Assembly: GCF_029961765.1 (NCBI RefSeq)
Contig: NZ_CP124681.1
Coordinates: 2,604,001-2,668,000, forward strand
DNA length: 64,000 bases
Direction: 5' to 3'
DNA from: Nocardioides sp. QY071
GTDB taxonomy: Bacteria; Actinomycetota; Actinomycetes; Propionibacteriales; Nocardioidaceae
Under the pieces are notes generated by a model that was given only the letters and a program-made list of their open reading frames with translations, was not told the DNA's origin and made no database searches. Position numbers and translations under genes: made by a program. Positions 1 through 8,406 of this stretch are shown piece by piece (positions within the stretch are counted from its first letter, which is position 1; each line of letters begins with the position of its first letter).

Positions 1-807
1 TCGATCCGTCGCGAGATCGCCGCTCAGTGCGTGGCCGGTGCCCTCCGCGAGGCGGGCAAGGTCGCCGACGAGGTGGCGGCCGCGGCCGGCGATCAGGTGC
101 AGGCGGTGGGCGAGCTGCTCCGCATCGCCGACACGACCTACGACACCGCCCAGGCACGGTTGACCCGCGCCGCCGGGGACGGCTCCGTGCTGCGCGGCGC
201 CCTCCTGGCCCGCTGGCACGAGCTGGTCGGCACCGACGCGCAGCTCACCACGGCCGAGCTGATGCAGCGGGTCCGTGACCGTGGCGCAGCGCTCGCCCCC
301 GGCCAGCGGCGCGAGCAGCTCGACGCCATCGAGCTCGCCCTCGACCTGGCGCTGGAGGCGCTCGTGCTCGAGCACGCCGAGCAGGCTGCCGCCGCGACGA
401 GCGACGCGTTGCGCACCACGCCGTACGGCGCCGCGCTGCTCGACTGGTCCGACGACGACCTCGCCCGCCCCGGACGGACTCTCGCCGCCCGGTGCCGCTC
501 AGCCGTCGCCGCTTGGCGTCGGGAGCTGGGTGCGGGCGCGGCCGGGGTCGACGAGTCCGGCACCGCCGCGCGGCTGCTGTCGCTCGCCCTCGCGGTCGGA
601 GCGCTGACGGGGCCGGGGGCGGTCGCCAACGCACGGCACAGCCTGGACGCGATGCTGCGCGACCTGCTCGCGCTCGAGCGCGACCGCTACCTGCAGCCGG
701 TCATGACCTGGGGGCTCACCCCCGACGCCCCGCACCGCGTCCGTGGAGCGCGGCGGGCGATCGATCACGTCGTCGGAGGTCCGGCGGAGAGGAAGGTGCC
801 GGCATGA
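1..807 (+). CDS. Dynamin-like GTPase-associated protein, C-terminal part (5' truncated)
   Basis: The frame is open from base 1, so the gene begins before the window and only the last 268 residues are visible. The visible part is alanine-, arginine- and leucine-rich and mostly helical, with no G-motifs, so any GTPase domain would be upstream. The stop overlaps the ATG of the next gene (ATGA, 804-807), so the two are translationally coupled. Paired genes of this kind, in which one or both members are YfjP/dynamin-like GTPases, are common in actinobacteria. Assignment to the dynamin-like family rests mostly on this neighbour, so the product name is inference; that it is a real coding region is clear from strong third-position GC bias. 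Confidence 0.7.
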   Translation, partial: SIRREIAAQCVAGALREAGKVADEVAAAAGDQVQAVGELLRIADTTYDTAQARLTRAAGDGSVLRGALLARWHELVGTDAQLTTAELMQRVRDRGAALAPGQRREQLDAIELALDLALEALVLEHAEQAAAATSDALRTTPYGAALLDWSDDDLARPGRTLAARCRSAVAAWRRELGAGAAGVDESGTAARLLSLALAVGALTGPGAVANARHSLDAMLRDLLALERDRYLQPVMTWGLTPDAPHRVRGARRAIDHVVGGPAERKVPA

Positions 808-2318
808 CCGGTGGACTCGGGGCCGTGTTCCGGGACGCGCCCGCGTCGTTGGTGCGCAGGCAGTCGTCGCTCGAGCGCCGTATCGACGGCCTGCGCACCG
901 CGGTGAAGGAGGCGCGCGGACGCGTCGACGACACGGTGCTCGACGACATCGAGGCGACGACCGCCCGCGCCGACGGCCGGCTCAGCCTGTCGGGCCGGCA
1001 CACCGTGGTCGCGATCGCCGGAGCGACCGGCTCGGGCAAGTCGACGACCTTCAACGCGCTGGCCGGCGTCCCGCTGTCCGAGTCGAGCGCCCAGCGCCCC
1101 ACGACCGCGGTGGCCAAGGCCCTGGTCTGGGGCGAGCCCGACGACGAGACCCGCGACCTGCTCGCGTGGCTCGGCGTCCCCGCCGCGAACCAGTTCTACC
1201 GATCGACGCTGCCCGACGCCCCGCCCCGCGGCACCCTCCCGGACGGGCTGATCCTCCTCGACCTGCCCGACCACGACTCCGTCGAGACGGCCCACCACCG
1301 CGAGGCGGAGCGGGTCGTCCAGCTGGCCGACGCGATGATCTGGGTCGTCGACCCGCAGAAGTACGCCGACGCGGCCATCCACCAGCGCTTCCTACGTCCC
1401 CTCGCGGGCCACCGGGCCGTGACCATGGTCGTGATGAACCAGGTCGACACGGTCGCCGAGGAGGAGCGGCCGGGCCTGCTGCGCGACCTGCGCAAGGTGT
1501 TGGTCGGCGACGGGATGCGCGACCCGCGCGTGCTCGGGATCAGCGCCCGCCGCGGTCTCGGCGTCGACGACCTGCGCGCCGCCGTCCGTCGCCGGGTCGA
1601 GGACAACAGGCACGCCGAGGAGCGGATGGCGGCCGACATCACGGCCGCCGCGACGACTCTCGCCCGCGCAGCCGGCGACGGGCCGCGCTCGGTGCCCGAT
1701 GTGTGGGTCGACGACCTGGTCCGCCGGGTCGCCGACGCGGGCGGCGTCCCGGGAGCGGCCTCCCGTGTCGAGCGCGCCGAGCGCCGCGTCCGGACCGAGG
1801 TCCGGGTGGGCCCGGTCGACGGTGCCGCCGTGAGCGCGGCGGTTCGCTCCTTCGCCGACCAGGCCACGCGCGACCTCACCGACGTCTGGGGGGCGCCGGT
1901 GCGGTCGGCGGCGACCGGGCGGTTGCCGCTGCTCATCGAACGGCTCGACGCCGAGCTCGGGGCGCTCCGCCCCGGACCTGGTACGCCGGCCGGCCGGGGC
2001 ACCCTGGTCGCGGCCGCTGCGGCCGGGCTCGTCGCCCTCGTCGGCGCAGGCGTCCTCGCGACGTCCGGCCGGGCGCTGGCGGCCCTCGCGCTGGCGGTGC
2101 TGGCCGTCCTGCTCGGGGCCGGTGGTGGGGCCGCGGTCCGGGCCGCGGTCCGGCGGTCCGCGGCCGAGGACGGCAGGGCCCTCGCCGACGAGTGCGAGCG
2201 CGTGATCGGTCGGGTCGTGGGCGCCCAGGTCGTCGACCCGGTGCAGGCCGAGCTGTCGTCGTACCACCGCTTCCGGTCCGGCCTGGACGCCGCCGATGTG
2301 ACGCGCGCGACACGCTGA
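804..2318 (+). CDS. Era/YfjP-type GTPase with C-terminal membrane hairpin
   Basis: 504 residues. A G1/P-loop is seen at GATGSGKS near residue 73, a G3-type DLPDHD near residue 150 and a G4-like NQVD near residue 212 (the family norm is NKxD), so it should bind GTP. Two close hydrophobic segments around residues 395-440 predict a membrane hairpin, followed by a short cytoplasmic tail. This architecture is that of the actinobacterial GTPases that resemble small dynamins or Era, which probably act at the inner membrane; the cellular role is unknown. The ATG at 804 overlaps the stop of the preceding gene, which fixes the start and suggests the two products work as a pair. Confidence 0.85.
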   Translation: MTGGLGAVFRDAPASLVRRQSSLERRIDGLRTAVKEARGRVDDTVLDDIEATTARADGRLSLSGRHTVVAIAGATGSGKSTTFNALAGVPLSESSAQRPTTAVAKALVWGEPDDETRDLLAWLGVPAANQFYRSTLPDAPPRGTLPDGLILLDLPDHDSVETAHHREAERVVQLADAMIWVVDPQKYADAAIHQRFLRPLAGHRAVTMVVMNQVDTVAEEERPGLLRDLRKVLVGDGMRDPRVLGISARRGLGVDDLRAAVRRRVEDNRHAEERMAADITAAATTLARAAGDGPRSVPDVWVDDLVRRVADAGGVPGAASRVERAERRVRTEVRVGPVDGAAVSAAVRSFADQATRDLTDVWGAPVRSAATGRLPLLIERLDAELGALRPGPGTPAGRGTLVAAAAAGLVALVGAGVLATSGRALAALALAVLAVLLGAGGGAAVRAAVRRSAAEDGRALADECERVIGRVVGAQVVDPVQAELSSYHRFRSGLDAADVTRATR

Positions 2319-2500
2319 GCGGCGATTCCGGACCAGACGTATCAGGTCTGAGAACGCCGATGGGCAACACCGTGACCGGGGCCTTCGAGAGCGCGTTTGA
2401 TGCATGTCGGAGTGGGGGCTCGCGGCCCTGGTTCCGGGCACGACCACCGGCGATCGACGTGTGACCCACGCTACGAACGCCACGACCACAGTGAAGGACC
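2319..2500. other. Intergenic region before the sigma/CHAT module
   Basis: 182 bases between the GTPase gene and the ECF sigma gene. It must hold the promoter of the sigma-CHAT module, but I see no classical GGAAC/CGTC-type ECF promoter, no copy of the GGATCA-N17-CACTGG element and no convincing terminator. A weak five-base-pair hairpin (CAGAC...GTCTG, about 2334-2350) follows the GTPase stop. Confidence 0.4.
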
Positions 2501-3133
2501 ATGGCCATCCCCTCCCACGGCATCCACGCCGCTTCCGAGACCGACGACCCGCACGCCCCCGTGGCGAAGGTGATCCCGCTGCGGTCGCTGTCCCGCACCG
2601 AGGCCGAGCCGACGGACGCCGAGCTGCTCGAGCGCTGCCGGCAGCGTGACCCGCGGGCCTGGGACCTGCTCGTGGGCCGCTACGAGCGGCTCGTCTACTC
2701 CGTCGCGCGCCGCAACGGCCTCTCTGCCGACGACGCCGCCGACGTCACGCAGGGCACCTTCGTGACCCTCATCGACTCCCTCGACCGGATCAAGGACGAG
2801 GAGCGCCTCGCGTCCTGGCTGATGACGGTCACCCGACGCCAGTCCTGGCGGGTGCGCAACCTCAGCCGTCGCGACGTCCAGCTCGAGGTCGTGCCCGAGG
2901 AGGTCGACCAGTCCCAGGACGACTGGGCCTCGATCCTTGCCCTCCACGACGCCCTCGCCGAGCTCGGCGGCACCTGCAAGGACCTGCTGGAGGCGCTCTA
3001 CCTCGACCCCGAGTCGCCCAGCTATGCAGAGATCGCGCAGCGGTTCGGGCGGTCCATCGGCGGCATCGGACCGCTGCGTGGCCGCTGCCTGGAGAAGCTG
3101 CGCGGGATCCTCACCGAGGAAGGTGCTTGGTGA
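2501..3133 (+). CDS. ECF-type RNA polymerase sigma factor
   Basis: 210 residues. Sigma region 2 spans about residues 38-105 (DAELLERCRQRDPRAWDLLV onward, then the SWLMTVTRR segment typical of region 2.4). Region 4, a helix-turn-helix, spans about 150-205 (SYAEIAQRFGRSIGGIGPLRGR). There is no region 3, as in ECF/group 4 sigma factors. The start ATG is preceded by GAAGGA only two bases away, which is unusually close; an alternative start was not evident. The GTGA at 3130-3133 couples it to the next gene, a likely partner/anti-sigma, and a TPR-CHAT protease gene follows. The implied role is a dedicated sigma factor released by proteolysis; the target promoters are not known. Confidence 0.9.
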   Translation: MAIPSHGIHAASETDDPHAPVAKVIPLRSLSRTEAEPTDAELLERCRQRDPRAWDLLVGRYERLVYSVARRNGLSADDAADVTQGTFVTLIDSLDRIKDEERLASWLMTVTRRQSWRVRNLSRRDVQLEVVPEEVDQSQDDWASILALHDALAELGGTCKDLLEALYLDPESPSYAEIAQRFGRSIGGIGPLRGRCLEKLRGILTEEGAW

Positions 3134-3726
3134 CTCCGCGCACGACCTTCACCGAGATCGTCGACTGGATCGAGGGGCGCCTGCCCGCCGACCGGGCGAG
3201 CCACGTCGCCGACGCGGTCCGTGACGACCAGGAGGCGGCCGACGCCGCGGCCTGGGTGGCCGACTTCCTCGCCACCGCCGAGCGGCTCCAGCTCGAGGCA
3301 CCGCCCGCCGACCTGCGCGGCCGGCTGCGCGCGCTGTTCGAGGGCCCCGGCAACGTCGCGGCCGACCGTGGCTGGAGCCGCGCCCGGCTGCTGTACGACA
3401 CGCGGGGCGCACGGGTCGCCGGCGTGCGCGAGGCGGACGGCACCGGGCAGTCGCACCTCGCGTTCGAGAGCGAGGCCGGCCGGTTCGTGCTCGAGGCCGG
3501 ACCGGTGTCGGACGGTCACCTCGAGCTGCGCGGCCTCCTGCTCGCCGAGCGGGCACCGATCGCCGCGGAGGTCACCCTGCTCGAGGAAGGTGTCGTGCGC
3601 CGCCGCGGCCACTCCACGGCCGACGGCCGCTTCGGGTTCGACGAGGTGCCGGTCTCGGTCGACGAGCTGCGCATCGCGGTCGACGGCATCCGGGTGACCG
3701 CTCCGCTCGAGCTGGCCAGGTCCTGA
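3130..3726 (+). CDS. Small anti-sigma-like protein, putative CHAT protease substrate
   Basis: 198 residues from the GTG at 3130, which overlaps the sigma stop; a TTG one codon earlier is also possible. The N-terminal ~65 residues (IVDWIEGRLPADRA... then a run ending in PADLRGRLRALF) look like the helical sigma-binding segment of anti-sigma factors but lack the zinc-binding HxxxCxxC. The C-terminal ~110 residues are predicted beta-rich, like a small Ig or carboxypeptidase-regulatory-like sandwich. No transmembrane segment is seen, so it is probably cytosolic. By position between an ECF sigma factor and a CHAT protease, it is likely to hold the sigma factor and be cut by the protease. That role is inference from layout. 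Confidence 0.75.
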   Translation: MTPRTTFTEIVDWIEGRLPADRASHVADAVRDDQEAADAAAWVADFLATAERLQLEAPPADLRGRLRALFEGPGNVAADRGWSRARLLYDTRGARVAGVREADGTGQSHLAFESEAGRFVLEAGPVSDGHLELRGLLLAERAPIAAEVTLLEEGVVRRRGHSTADGRFGFDEVPVSVDELRIAVDGIRVTAPLELARS

Positions 3727-3746
3727 CCGAGCCGACGTGAGCTGAG

Positions 3747-6317
3747 ATGAATCGCACCGACGACCGGACCGAGAAGGTCGCCCGCCTGCTCGCCGAGGCC
3801 GAGCGGGTCCAGCACCAGGACCTGCGCCGGTGCACGGCGCTGCTCGACACGATCACCGGCCTGCTCGACGCCAACGACGACCCGTCGTACCGCGCCCGGC
3901 TGGGCTTCCTGCGCGGCGAGATCGAGCTGGACCGCGGGAGCCTCACCGGCGCGATGAGCGCCTTCCAGCTCGCCCGGATGGACTGGCTCGCGGCGGGCCG
4001 AACGCTCGAGGCCCGCGGCGCCATGCTCGGGCGCACCGCCGTGATGCTGGCCGCGGGGGAGTATGCCGACGTCGTGCTCGTCGTCGGCCGGATCCTCACC
4101 GGCATCGAGCGGGGCAGCGCCGGGGACGAGGAGCTCGCGACCCGGCTGCACGTGCGCGCCCACCAGCAGCTCGGCTCCGCCCACGCCGCGGTCGGTGACC
4201 TGGCCGCCGCGGTGCGGCACTTCGACCTCGCCGACGACCTCGCCCGTCGTACCGGCGACCGGCGCTCGGTCGCCAAGATCGGCCTCCAGCGCGGCCGGGT
4301 CCTGGTCGCCGACGGCCTCGTCCACCGCGCCCTCGACGTGCTGAGCGAGGCGCGGCGCGAGCTGACCCGCGAAGGCGCCACCCTCGACGCCGCCAAGGCG
4401 GTGATCCCCATCGCCGAGGCACTGGCGGCGGCCGGCACCCCCGTCTCGGCCATGGAGCTGCTCGAGCGGATCGCCCCCGTCCTGGAGTCCCAGGGCGTCG
4501 GCCTCGCCGAGCGCGACCGGGTGCTCGCGGAGGCGCTGCTCAGCGCGGGCCTCGCCGAGGAGGCGCTGAGCAAGGGGGCCGCGGCACGCGACGCGTTCCG
4601 GGCGTTCGGGCGGATCGCCGACCTCGGGCGCACCGAGCTCGTCTGCGCAGCGGCGGCGCTGCGCCTGGGGCGCACCGACGCGGCCGAGCGGTCCCTGGAC
4701 GCCGCCGAGCGGCTCAGCGAGGAGTGCGGCGACGTGGTCACCCGCGACGAGGCGCGCCTGCTGCTCACCCGGCTCGCCCACCTGGAGGGCAACCAGACGG
4801 CGGTCAGCACCCGTCTGGCCCGGGTACAGGGCGACGAGACCACCCTGGAGGTCAACCGGGTGCGCGCGATGGTGCTCGCAGCCTGGGTCGCCACGGACCC
4901 GTACGACGCCGAGGTGCGGATCGCGCGTGCGTCCGCCGAGGTCGACCGGCTGGCCCGTCCCGAGCTGCGCATGGAGCTGCGGCTCGCGCGCGCCCGGTTC
5001 CTGCGCCGGGCCGGACGGGTGAGCGACGCCGCCGACGAGCTGCGTGCAGCGTGCGCGATGCAGCCGCTGCTGGCCCAGCGGCCCCGGGCCACCTCGACCC
5101 GCGGCGGCCTGCTCGCCGAGGCCAGCGACGAGCTGATCGACCTGCTCGTCGCGGACGGACGGCACTCGACGGTCATCGAGGCCTGGCAGCGGGTCCGCGC
5201 GTCGAAGGCCTCCGCCTTCTCGACCCTGCGTGAGCACACCGCCGGCTGGCACGTCGACGACGCCGCCGCGGCTGTCGCCGACACTGACGACCTCATCGAC
5301 GCCGCCCGCAACCGGACCACCGACCCCGGACGGGCAGAGGCACCCGACCTGCCGCCGGTGCCCGAGGGCCCGGCCGTCGACTACTACGTCATCGGCGGCG
5401 ACGTGATCGCCTTCGTCATCCGTGAGGCCCAGGTCTTCGTGCGCCGGCTGACCGGGATCAGCTCCGAGACCGCGCGACTGGTCGACGGCTGGCGGCACGA
5501 GTGCCACATGGTCGCCGCGCTCGGCGCCACCGGCCCCACCTCCTCACGCCTCGACGCGCTGTACGAGGTGCTGGTCGCGCCGCTCGCCGACCTGCTCAGC
5601 GACATCGAGCTCGAGCCGCTCTCGGTCGCCGGGCACCGGCACCTGCTCGGCGTCCCGTTCGACGCGATGCTCGACGTCGGCGCGCCCTGGCGCGAGCGCT
5701 TCGCCCCCGCGCCGGACGTGGTCGAGGAGCCGTACGACGTCCAGGTCGCCGCCACGTCCGTGCTGGTGCTCGCCCTGCCCGACGACGACGCACCCGAGAT
5801 CGGCGCCGAGGCGGACATGATCGCGACGCTCCTCCCCGACGCCGAGGTGCACCGCGGAGAGGCGGCGACCTCCAAGGTGCTCGCCGCGCGGATGGTCGAC
5901 GCGGACCTCGTCCACCTCGCGACCCACGGCCGCTTCCATGCCGGCAACCCGCTCTTCTCCGCGCTCCGGCTCGCCGACGGCTGGCTGACCGCGGCCGACC
6001 TGGTCGACGGCAGCTTCGCCATGCACGACCGGGTGGTCGTGCTCAGCGCCTGCGGCTCGGGTCGCGCGGCCGGCAACCTGGTGCGGCCGATCGGCCTGGC
6101 CTGGGCCTGCCTGAATGCCGGGGCCGTCGGCGTCGTCGCCTCCCTGTGGGTGGTCGACGACGCCGTCACCGTCGAGCTGATGACCGAGTTCTACCGTCAC
6201 CTCGCGGCCGGCGAGGCGCCACGGCGCGCCCTCGGCCTGGCCCGGCGCCGGGTCGCGGCGTCGTACCCGCACCCCTACTACTGGGCGGCCTTCCGCTACT
6301 TCACGCCGGCGTCGTGA
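3747..6317 (+). CDS. TPR-CHAT domain caspase-like protease
   Basis: 856 residues. Residues 1 to about 490 are tandem helical hairpins of TPR type; the last ~300 form a CHAT domain. The catalytic dyad is visible: His727 in LATHGRF and Cys769 in LSACGSG, followed by the conserved C-terminal HPYYWAAF block. So the protease looks intact. CHAT proteins are clan CD cysteine peptidases whose TPR part senses or binds a partner. It is the last gene of the sigma, small protein, CHAT set, only 20 bases after the small protein, and a cut in the small protein to free the sigma factor is the simplest model. What activates it cannot be read from the sequence. Confidence 0.92.
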   Translation: MNRTDDRTEKVARLLAEAERVQHQDLRRCTALLDTITGLLDANDDPSYRARLGFLRGEIELDRGSLTGAMSAFQLARMDWLAAGRTLEARGAMLGRTAVMLAAGEYADVVLVVGRILTGIERGSAGDEELATRLHVRAHQQLGSAHAAVGDLAAAVRHFDLADDLARRTGDRRSVAKIGLQRGRVLVADGLVHRALDVLSEARRELTREGATLDAAKAVIPIAEALAAAGTPVSAMELLERIAPVLESQGVGLAERDRVLAEALLSAGLAEEALSKGAAARDAFRAFGRIADLGRTELVCAAAALRLGRTDAAERSLDAAERLSEECGDVVTRDEARLLLTRLAHLEGNQTAVSTRLARVQGDETTLEVNRVRAMVLAAWVATDPYDAEVRIARASAEVDRLARPELRMELRLARARFLRRAGRVSDAADELRAACAMQPLLAQRPRATSTRGGLLAEASDELIDLLVADGRHSTVIEAWQRVRASKASAFSTLREHTAGWHVDDAAAAVADTDDLIDAARNRTTDPGRAEAPDLPPVPEGPAVDYYVIGGDVIAFVIREAQVFVRRLTGISSETARLVDGWRHECHMVAALGATGPTSSRLDALYEVLVAPLADLLSDIELEPLSVAGHRHLLGVPFDAMLDVGAPWRERFAPAPDVVEEPYDVQVAATSVLVLALPDDDAPEIGAEADMIATLLPDAEVHRGEAATSKVLAARMVDADLVHLATHGRFHAGNPLFSALRLADGWLTAADLVDGSFAMHDRVVVLSACGSGRAAGNLVRPIGLAWACLNAGAVGVVASLWVVDDAVTVELMTEFYRHLAAGEAPRRALGLARRRVAASYPHPYYWAAFRYFTPAS

Positions 6318-6403
6318 CCTGGCGCGTGCACGCCCAGGTCGTGGTAGCAGGGGTGGCAGCGGCAGGTCGGCTCGGTGGCCGGGGGAGTGGGCCTCATGCT
6401 CCA

Positions 6404-6432
6404 CCAGTGCGCGGCGGAGCCCGGAATGATCC
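6404..6432 (-). promoter_or_regulatory. EPS bipartite element, inverted copy (GGATCA-N17-CACTGG)
   Basis: On the minus strand GGATCA (6432-6427) is followed after exactly 17 bases by CACTGG (6409-6404), a 12/12 match to the element found upstream of the EPS operons. It points away from the acetyltransferase gene, towards the 3' end of the CHAT gene, where no minus-strand gene is apparent. The plus-strand near match at 6473-6501 lies 41 bases away, with a GAAAATCCCC box between them, so the two may form a divergent regulatory region. Confidence 0.6.
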
Positions 6433-6454
6433 GTGACCTGGGCCACCCGCGAGC

Positions 6455-6501
6455 GAAAATCCCCGGCCGTCGGGATCACCGCGACCGGACGGGCGCACCA
6501 G
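6455..6501 (+). promoter_or_regulatory. EPS bipartite element, variant (box + GGATCA-N17-CACCAG)
   Basis: GAAAATCCCC (6455-6464), then 8 bases, GGATCA (6473-6478), 17 bases and CACCAG (6496-6501), which differs from the CACTGG consensus at two positions. It lies immediately upstream of the acetyltransferase that opens the EPS locus. If CACCAG acted as a -10 element, transcription would start close to GTG 6508/ATG 6514, giving a nearly leaderless message. Confidence 0.5.
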
Positions 6502-6513
6502 TTGACCGTGAGC

Positions 6514-7011
6514 ATGCCGCAGACGAACCTCCGTGCCGACCTCCTCCAGGACTGGCGGGCCAACCGGCCCGATCTCCGCGGACGCCTGGTCATGGTCGCC
6601 TTCCGGCTGGCCCACCGCGCCAGCCGGAACAGGTACGGCGCCCGCCGGGTCCCCGCGACGGCGTACGGCCTGGTCTACCGGGTGGTCGTCGAGTGGGTGC
6701 TCAGCATCGAGATCCCGTGGAAGACGTCGATCGGCCCGGGAGCGCGGCTGCGCCACGGCGTCGGGCTGGTGATCAACGACCGGTCGGTGATCGGCGCCCG
6801 GGTCCTGCTGCGGCACGGCGTGACCATCGGCAACGCCGTCGCGGCCGGTCCCTGCCCCGTGATCGGTGACGACGTCGAGATCGGCGCGGGCGCCGTGGTG
6901 ATCGGCGGCATCACCGTCGGCGACGGGGCACGCATCGGCGCCAACGCGGTCGTCACCAAGGACGTGCCGGCCGGCGCGGTCGCCGTCGGCAACCCGATGC
7001 GGCTGCGGTGA
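6514..7011 (+). CDS. Serine acetyltransferase-like hexapeptide acyltransferase
   Basis: 165 residues from ATG 6514. A short helical N-terminus (MPQTNLRADLLQDW) is followed by left-handed beta-helix hexapeptide repeats (IGPGARLRHGVG, IGDDVEIGAGAVVIGG, IGANAVVTKDVPAG). The family transfers acetyl groups from acetyl-CoA; in EPS loci such CysE-like enzymes usually acetylate a sugar rather than serine. A GTG at 6433 would extend the protein by 27 residues, but that stretch overlaps the regulatory elements and does not resemble the family, so I chose ATG 6514. It is followed 87 bases later by the first polymerase operon. Confidence 0.85.
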   Translation: MPQTNLRADLLQDWRANRPDLRGRLVMVAFRLAHRASRNRYGARRVPATAYGLVYRVVVEWVLSIEIPWKTSIGPGARLRHGVGLVINDRSVIGARVLLRHGVTIGNAVAAGPCPVIGDDVEIGAGAVVIGGITVGDGARIGANAVVTKDVPAGAVAVGNPMRLR

Positions 7012-7058
7012 AAGTTTTCCGCGATCACCGGATCACGGAGCGGTCGGCGACGCACTGG
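7010..7058 (+). promoter_or_regulatory. EPS bipartite element upstream of first Wzy operon
   Basis: GAAAGTTTTCC (7010-7020), 9 bases, GGATCA (7030-7035), 17 bases, CACTGG (7053-7058). The ATG of the downstream membrane polymerase lies 40 bases after the second hexamer. The box begins on the last base-pairs of the acetyltransferase stop codon. Confidence 0.65.
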
Positions 7059-7098
7059 TGAGGCGACACCAGCCCCCAGCAGAAGGCCCGACCCACCG

Positions 7099-8406
7099 AT
7101 GAACGTGCGCGAGCACCCCGCCAGCCAGGCTCCCGGCCGGGCCGGTGTGCGGGTGCGCGTGGCCACGCAGCTGCCCACGTGGCCGATCGGCGTGATGTTC
7201 GCCGGACTGCCGCTGTGGTGGGCGAGCGGGCTGCTCGACGTGGTGACGATCCCGTTCGCCCTGCTCATGGCCTGGCTGCTGACCCGGGCCCACGGGGTCC
7301 GGGTGCCGCGCGGCTTCGGCTGGTGGCTGCTCTACTGCGCGTGGGCGCTCGCGTCGGTCGTCATGCTCGACCGCGCCGTGGGCGTCGTGCTCTTCGGCTA
7401 CCGGTGGCTGCTCTGCGTGGCCGCCGGCGTGATCTTCGCCTACGTCTTCAACGCCCGCGCGACGCTCACCTCGCGCTACCTGTCGGGCACGCTGACCCTC
7501 TGGTTCCTCTACGTCGCGCTCGGCGGCTGCCTGGGTCTCCTGGCCCCCACCGGCTCGCTGCGCACGCCGCTGCACCACCTGCTGCCGGCGGCCGCCCGCG
7601 GCAACGAGCTCGTCGGGCAGATGACGATCCGGCCGTTCGCGCAGTACAACCCCGGCGGCTTCCTCGAGGTGTCGCCGCGCCCGACCGCGCCCTTCCTGTA
7701 CACCAACAACTGGGGCAGCGTGTACTCGCTGCTCGCGCCGTTCGTCGTCGTCTACCTGCTGCACACCTGGCGCACCCGCCGCGGCGCGGCCGTCGCCGTG
7801 CTCCTCGTCGCCTCGACGATCCCGGCGTTCCTCACCCTCAACCGCGGCATGTTCGTCAGCCTCGGCATCGCCGTCGCCTACCTCGTCGGGCGCGCCGTGC
7901 TGGCCCGCAACCTGCGCATCGTCGCCGTCGTCGCGCTGGCGGCGACGCTGGGTGTGGTGCTGTTCAACCTGCTGCCCATCAGCGAGCGGCTGGGGATGCG
8001 CCTGAACGAGGACGCCCAGGGGACCAGCAACACCACCCGGATCTCGCTCTACGAGCAGTCGCTGTCGGCCGTCGCCTCCTCGCCACTGCTCGGCCACGCC
8101 ACACCGATCCCGCCGGCGAACCCGCTGGAGCCGAGCGTCGGCACCCAGGGCCAGCTGTGGATGCTGCTGGTCTCGCACGGCCCGGTCGCGGCATTCGCCT
8201 GGATCACGTTCTTCCTCGCGATGTACGCGCGAGGCCGCAGGCGAGGCGACCCGATCGGCGTGGCGGCCTGCACGACGCTCCTCGTCGGGACCGTCCAGCT
8301 GCTGTTCTACGGCATGTTGCCCTACGGCCTGCCGCTCCTCATGATCGCTGCGGCCGTCGCGGCCCGCGGTCCCGAGCTTCCCACCACCGAAGGAGACCTG
8401 CCATGA
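7099..8406 (+). CDS. O-antigen ligase/polymerase-like membrane protein (Wzy type)
   Basis: 435 residues with about ten hydrophobic transmembrane segments and a larger extracytoplasmic loop around residues 150-210, the pattern of the O-antigen ligase/Wzy polymerase family. Such proteins polymerise lipid-linked repeat units or ligate finished chains on the outer face of the membrane. It opens an operon of six overlapping genes (7099-14412: Wzy, GT2, copolymerase, sulfotransferase, kinase-fold protein, flippase). The stop overlaps the next ATG (8403-8406). Confidence 0.85.
   Translation: MNVREHPASQAPGRAGVRVRVATQLPTWPIGVMFAGLPLWWASGLLDVVTIPFALLMAWLLTRAHGVRVPRGFGWWLLYCAWALASVVMLDRAVGVVLFGYRWLLCVAAGVIFAYVFNARATLTSRYLSGTLTLWFLYVALGGCLGLLAPTGSLRTPLHHLLPAAARGNELVGQMTIRPFAQYNPGGFLEVSPRPTAPFLYTNNWGSVYSLLAPFVVVYLLHTWRTRRGAAVAVLLVASTIPAFLTLNRGMFVSLGIAVAYLVGRAVLARNLRIVAVVALAATLGVVLFNLLPISERLGMRLNEDAQGTSNTTRISLYEQSLSAVASSPLLGHATPIPPANPLEPSVGTQGQLWMLLVSHGPVAAFAWITFFLAMYARGRRRGDPIGVAACTTLLVGTVQLLFYGMLPYGLPLLMIAAAVAARGPELPTTEGDLP

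Noticed and set aside
3516-5507. 663-codon open frame antisense to the CHAT gene
   Set aside because: Such long antisense frames arise from high GC; the sense frame has clear TPR and CHAT motifs, and the antisense product matches no domain.
2501-6317. Type III-E CRISPR (Craspase) locus
   Set aside because: The sigma and TPR-CHAT genes recall it, but no gRAMP/Cas7-11, Cas1/2 or CRISPR repeats occur nearby.
6433-6513. N-terminal extension of the acetyltransferase from GTG 6433
   Set aside because: It would translate through the GAAAATCCCC box and GGATCA element, and the family start is at MPQTNLRADLL.
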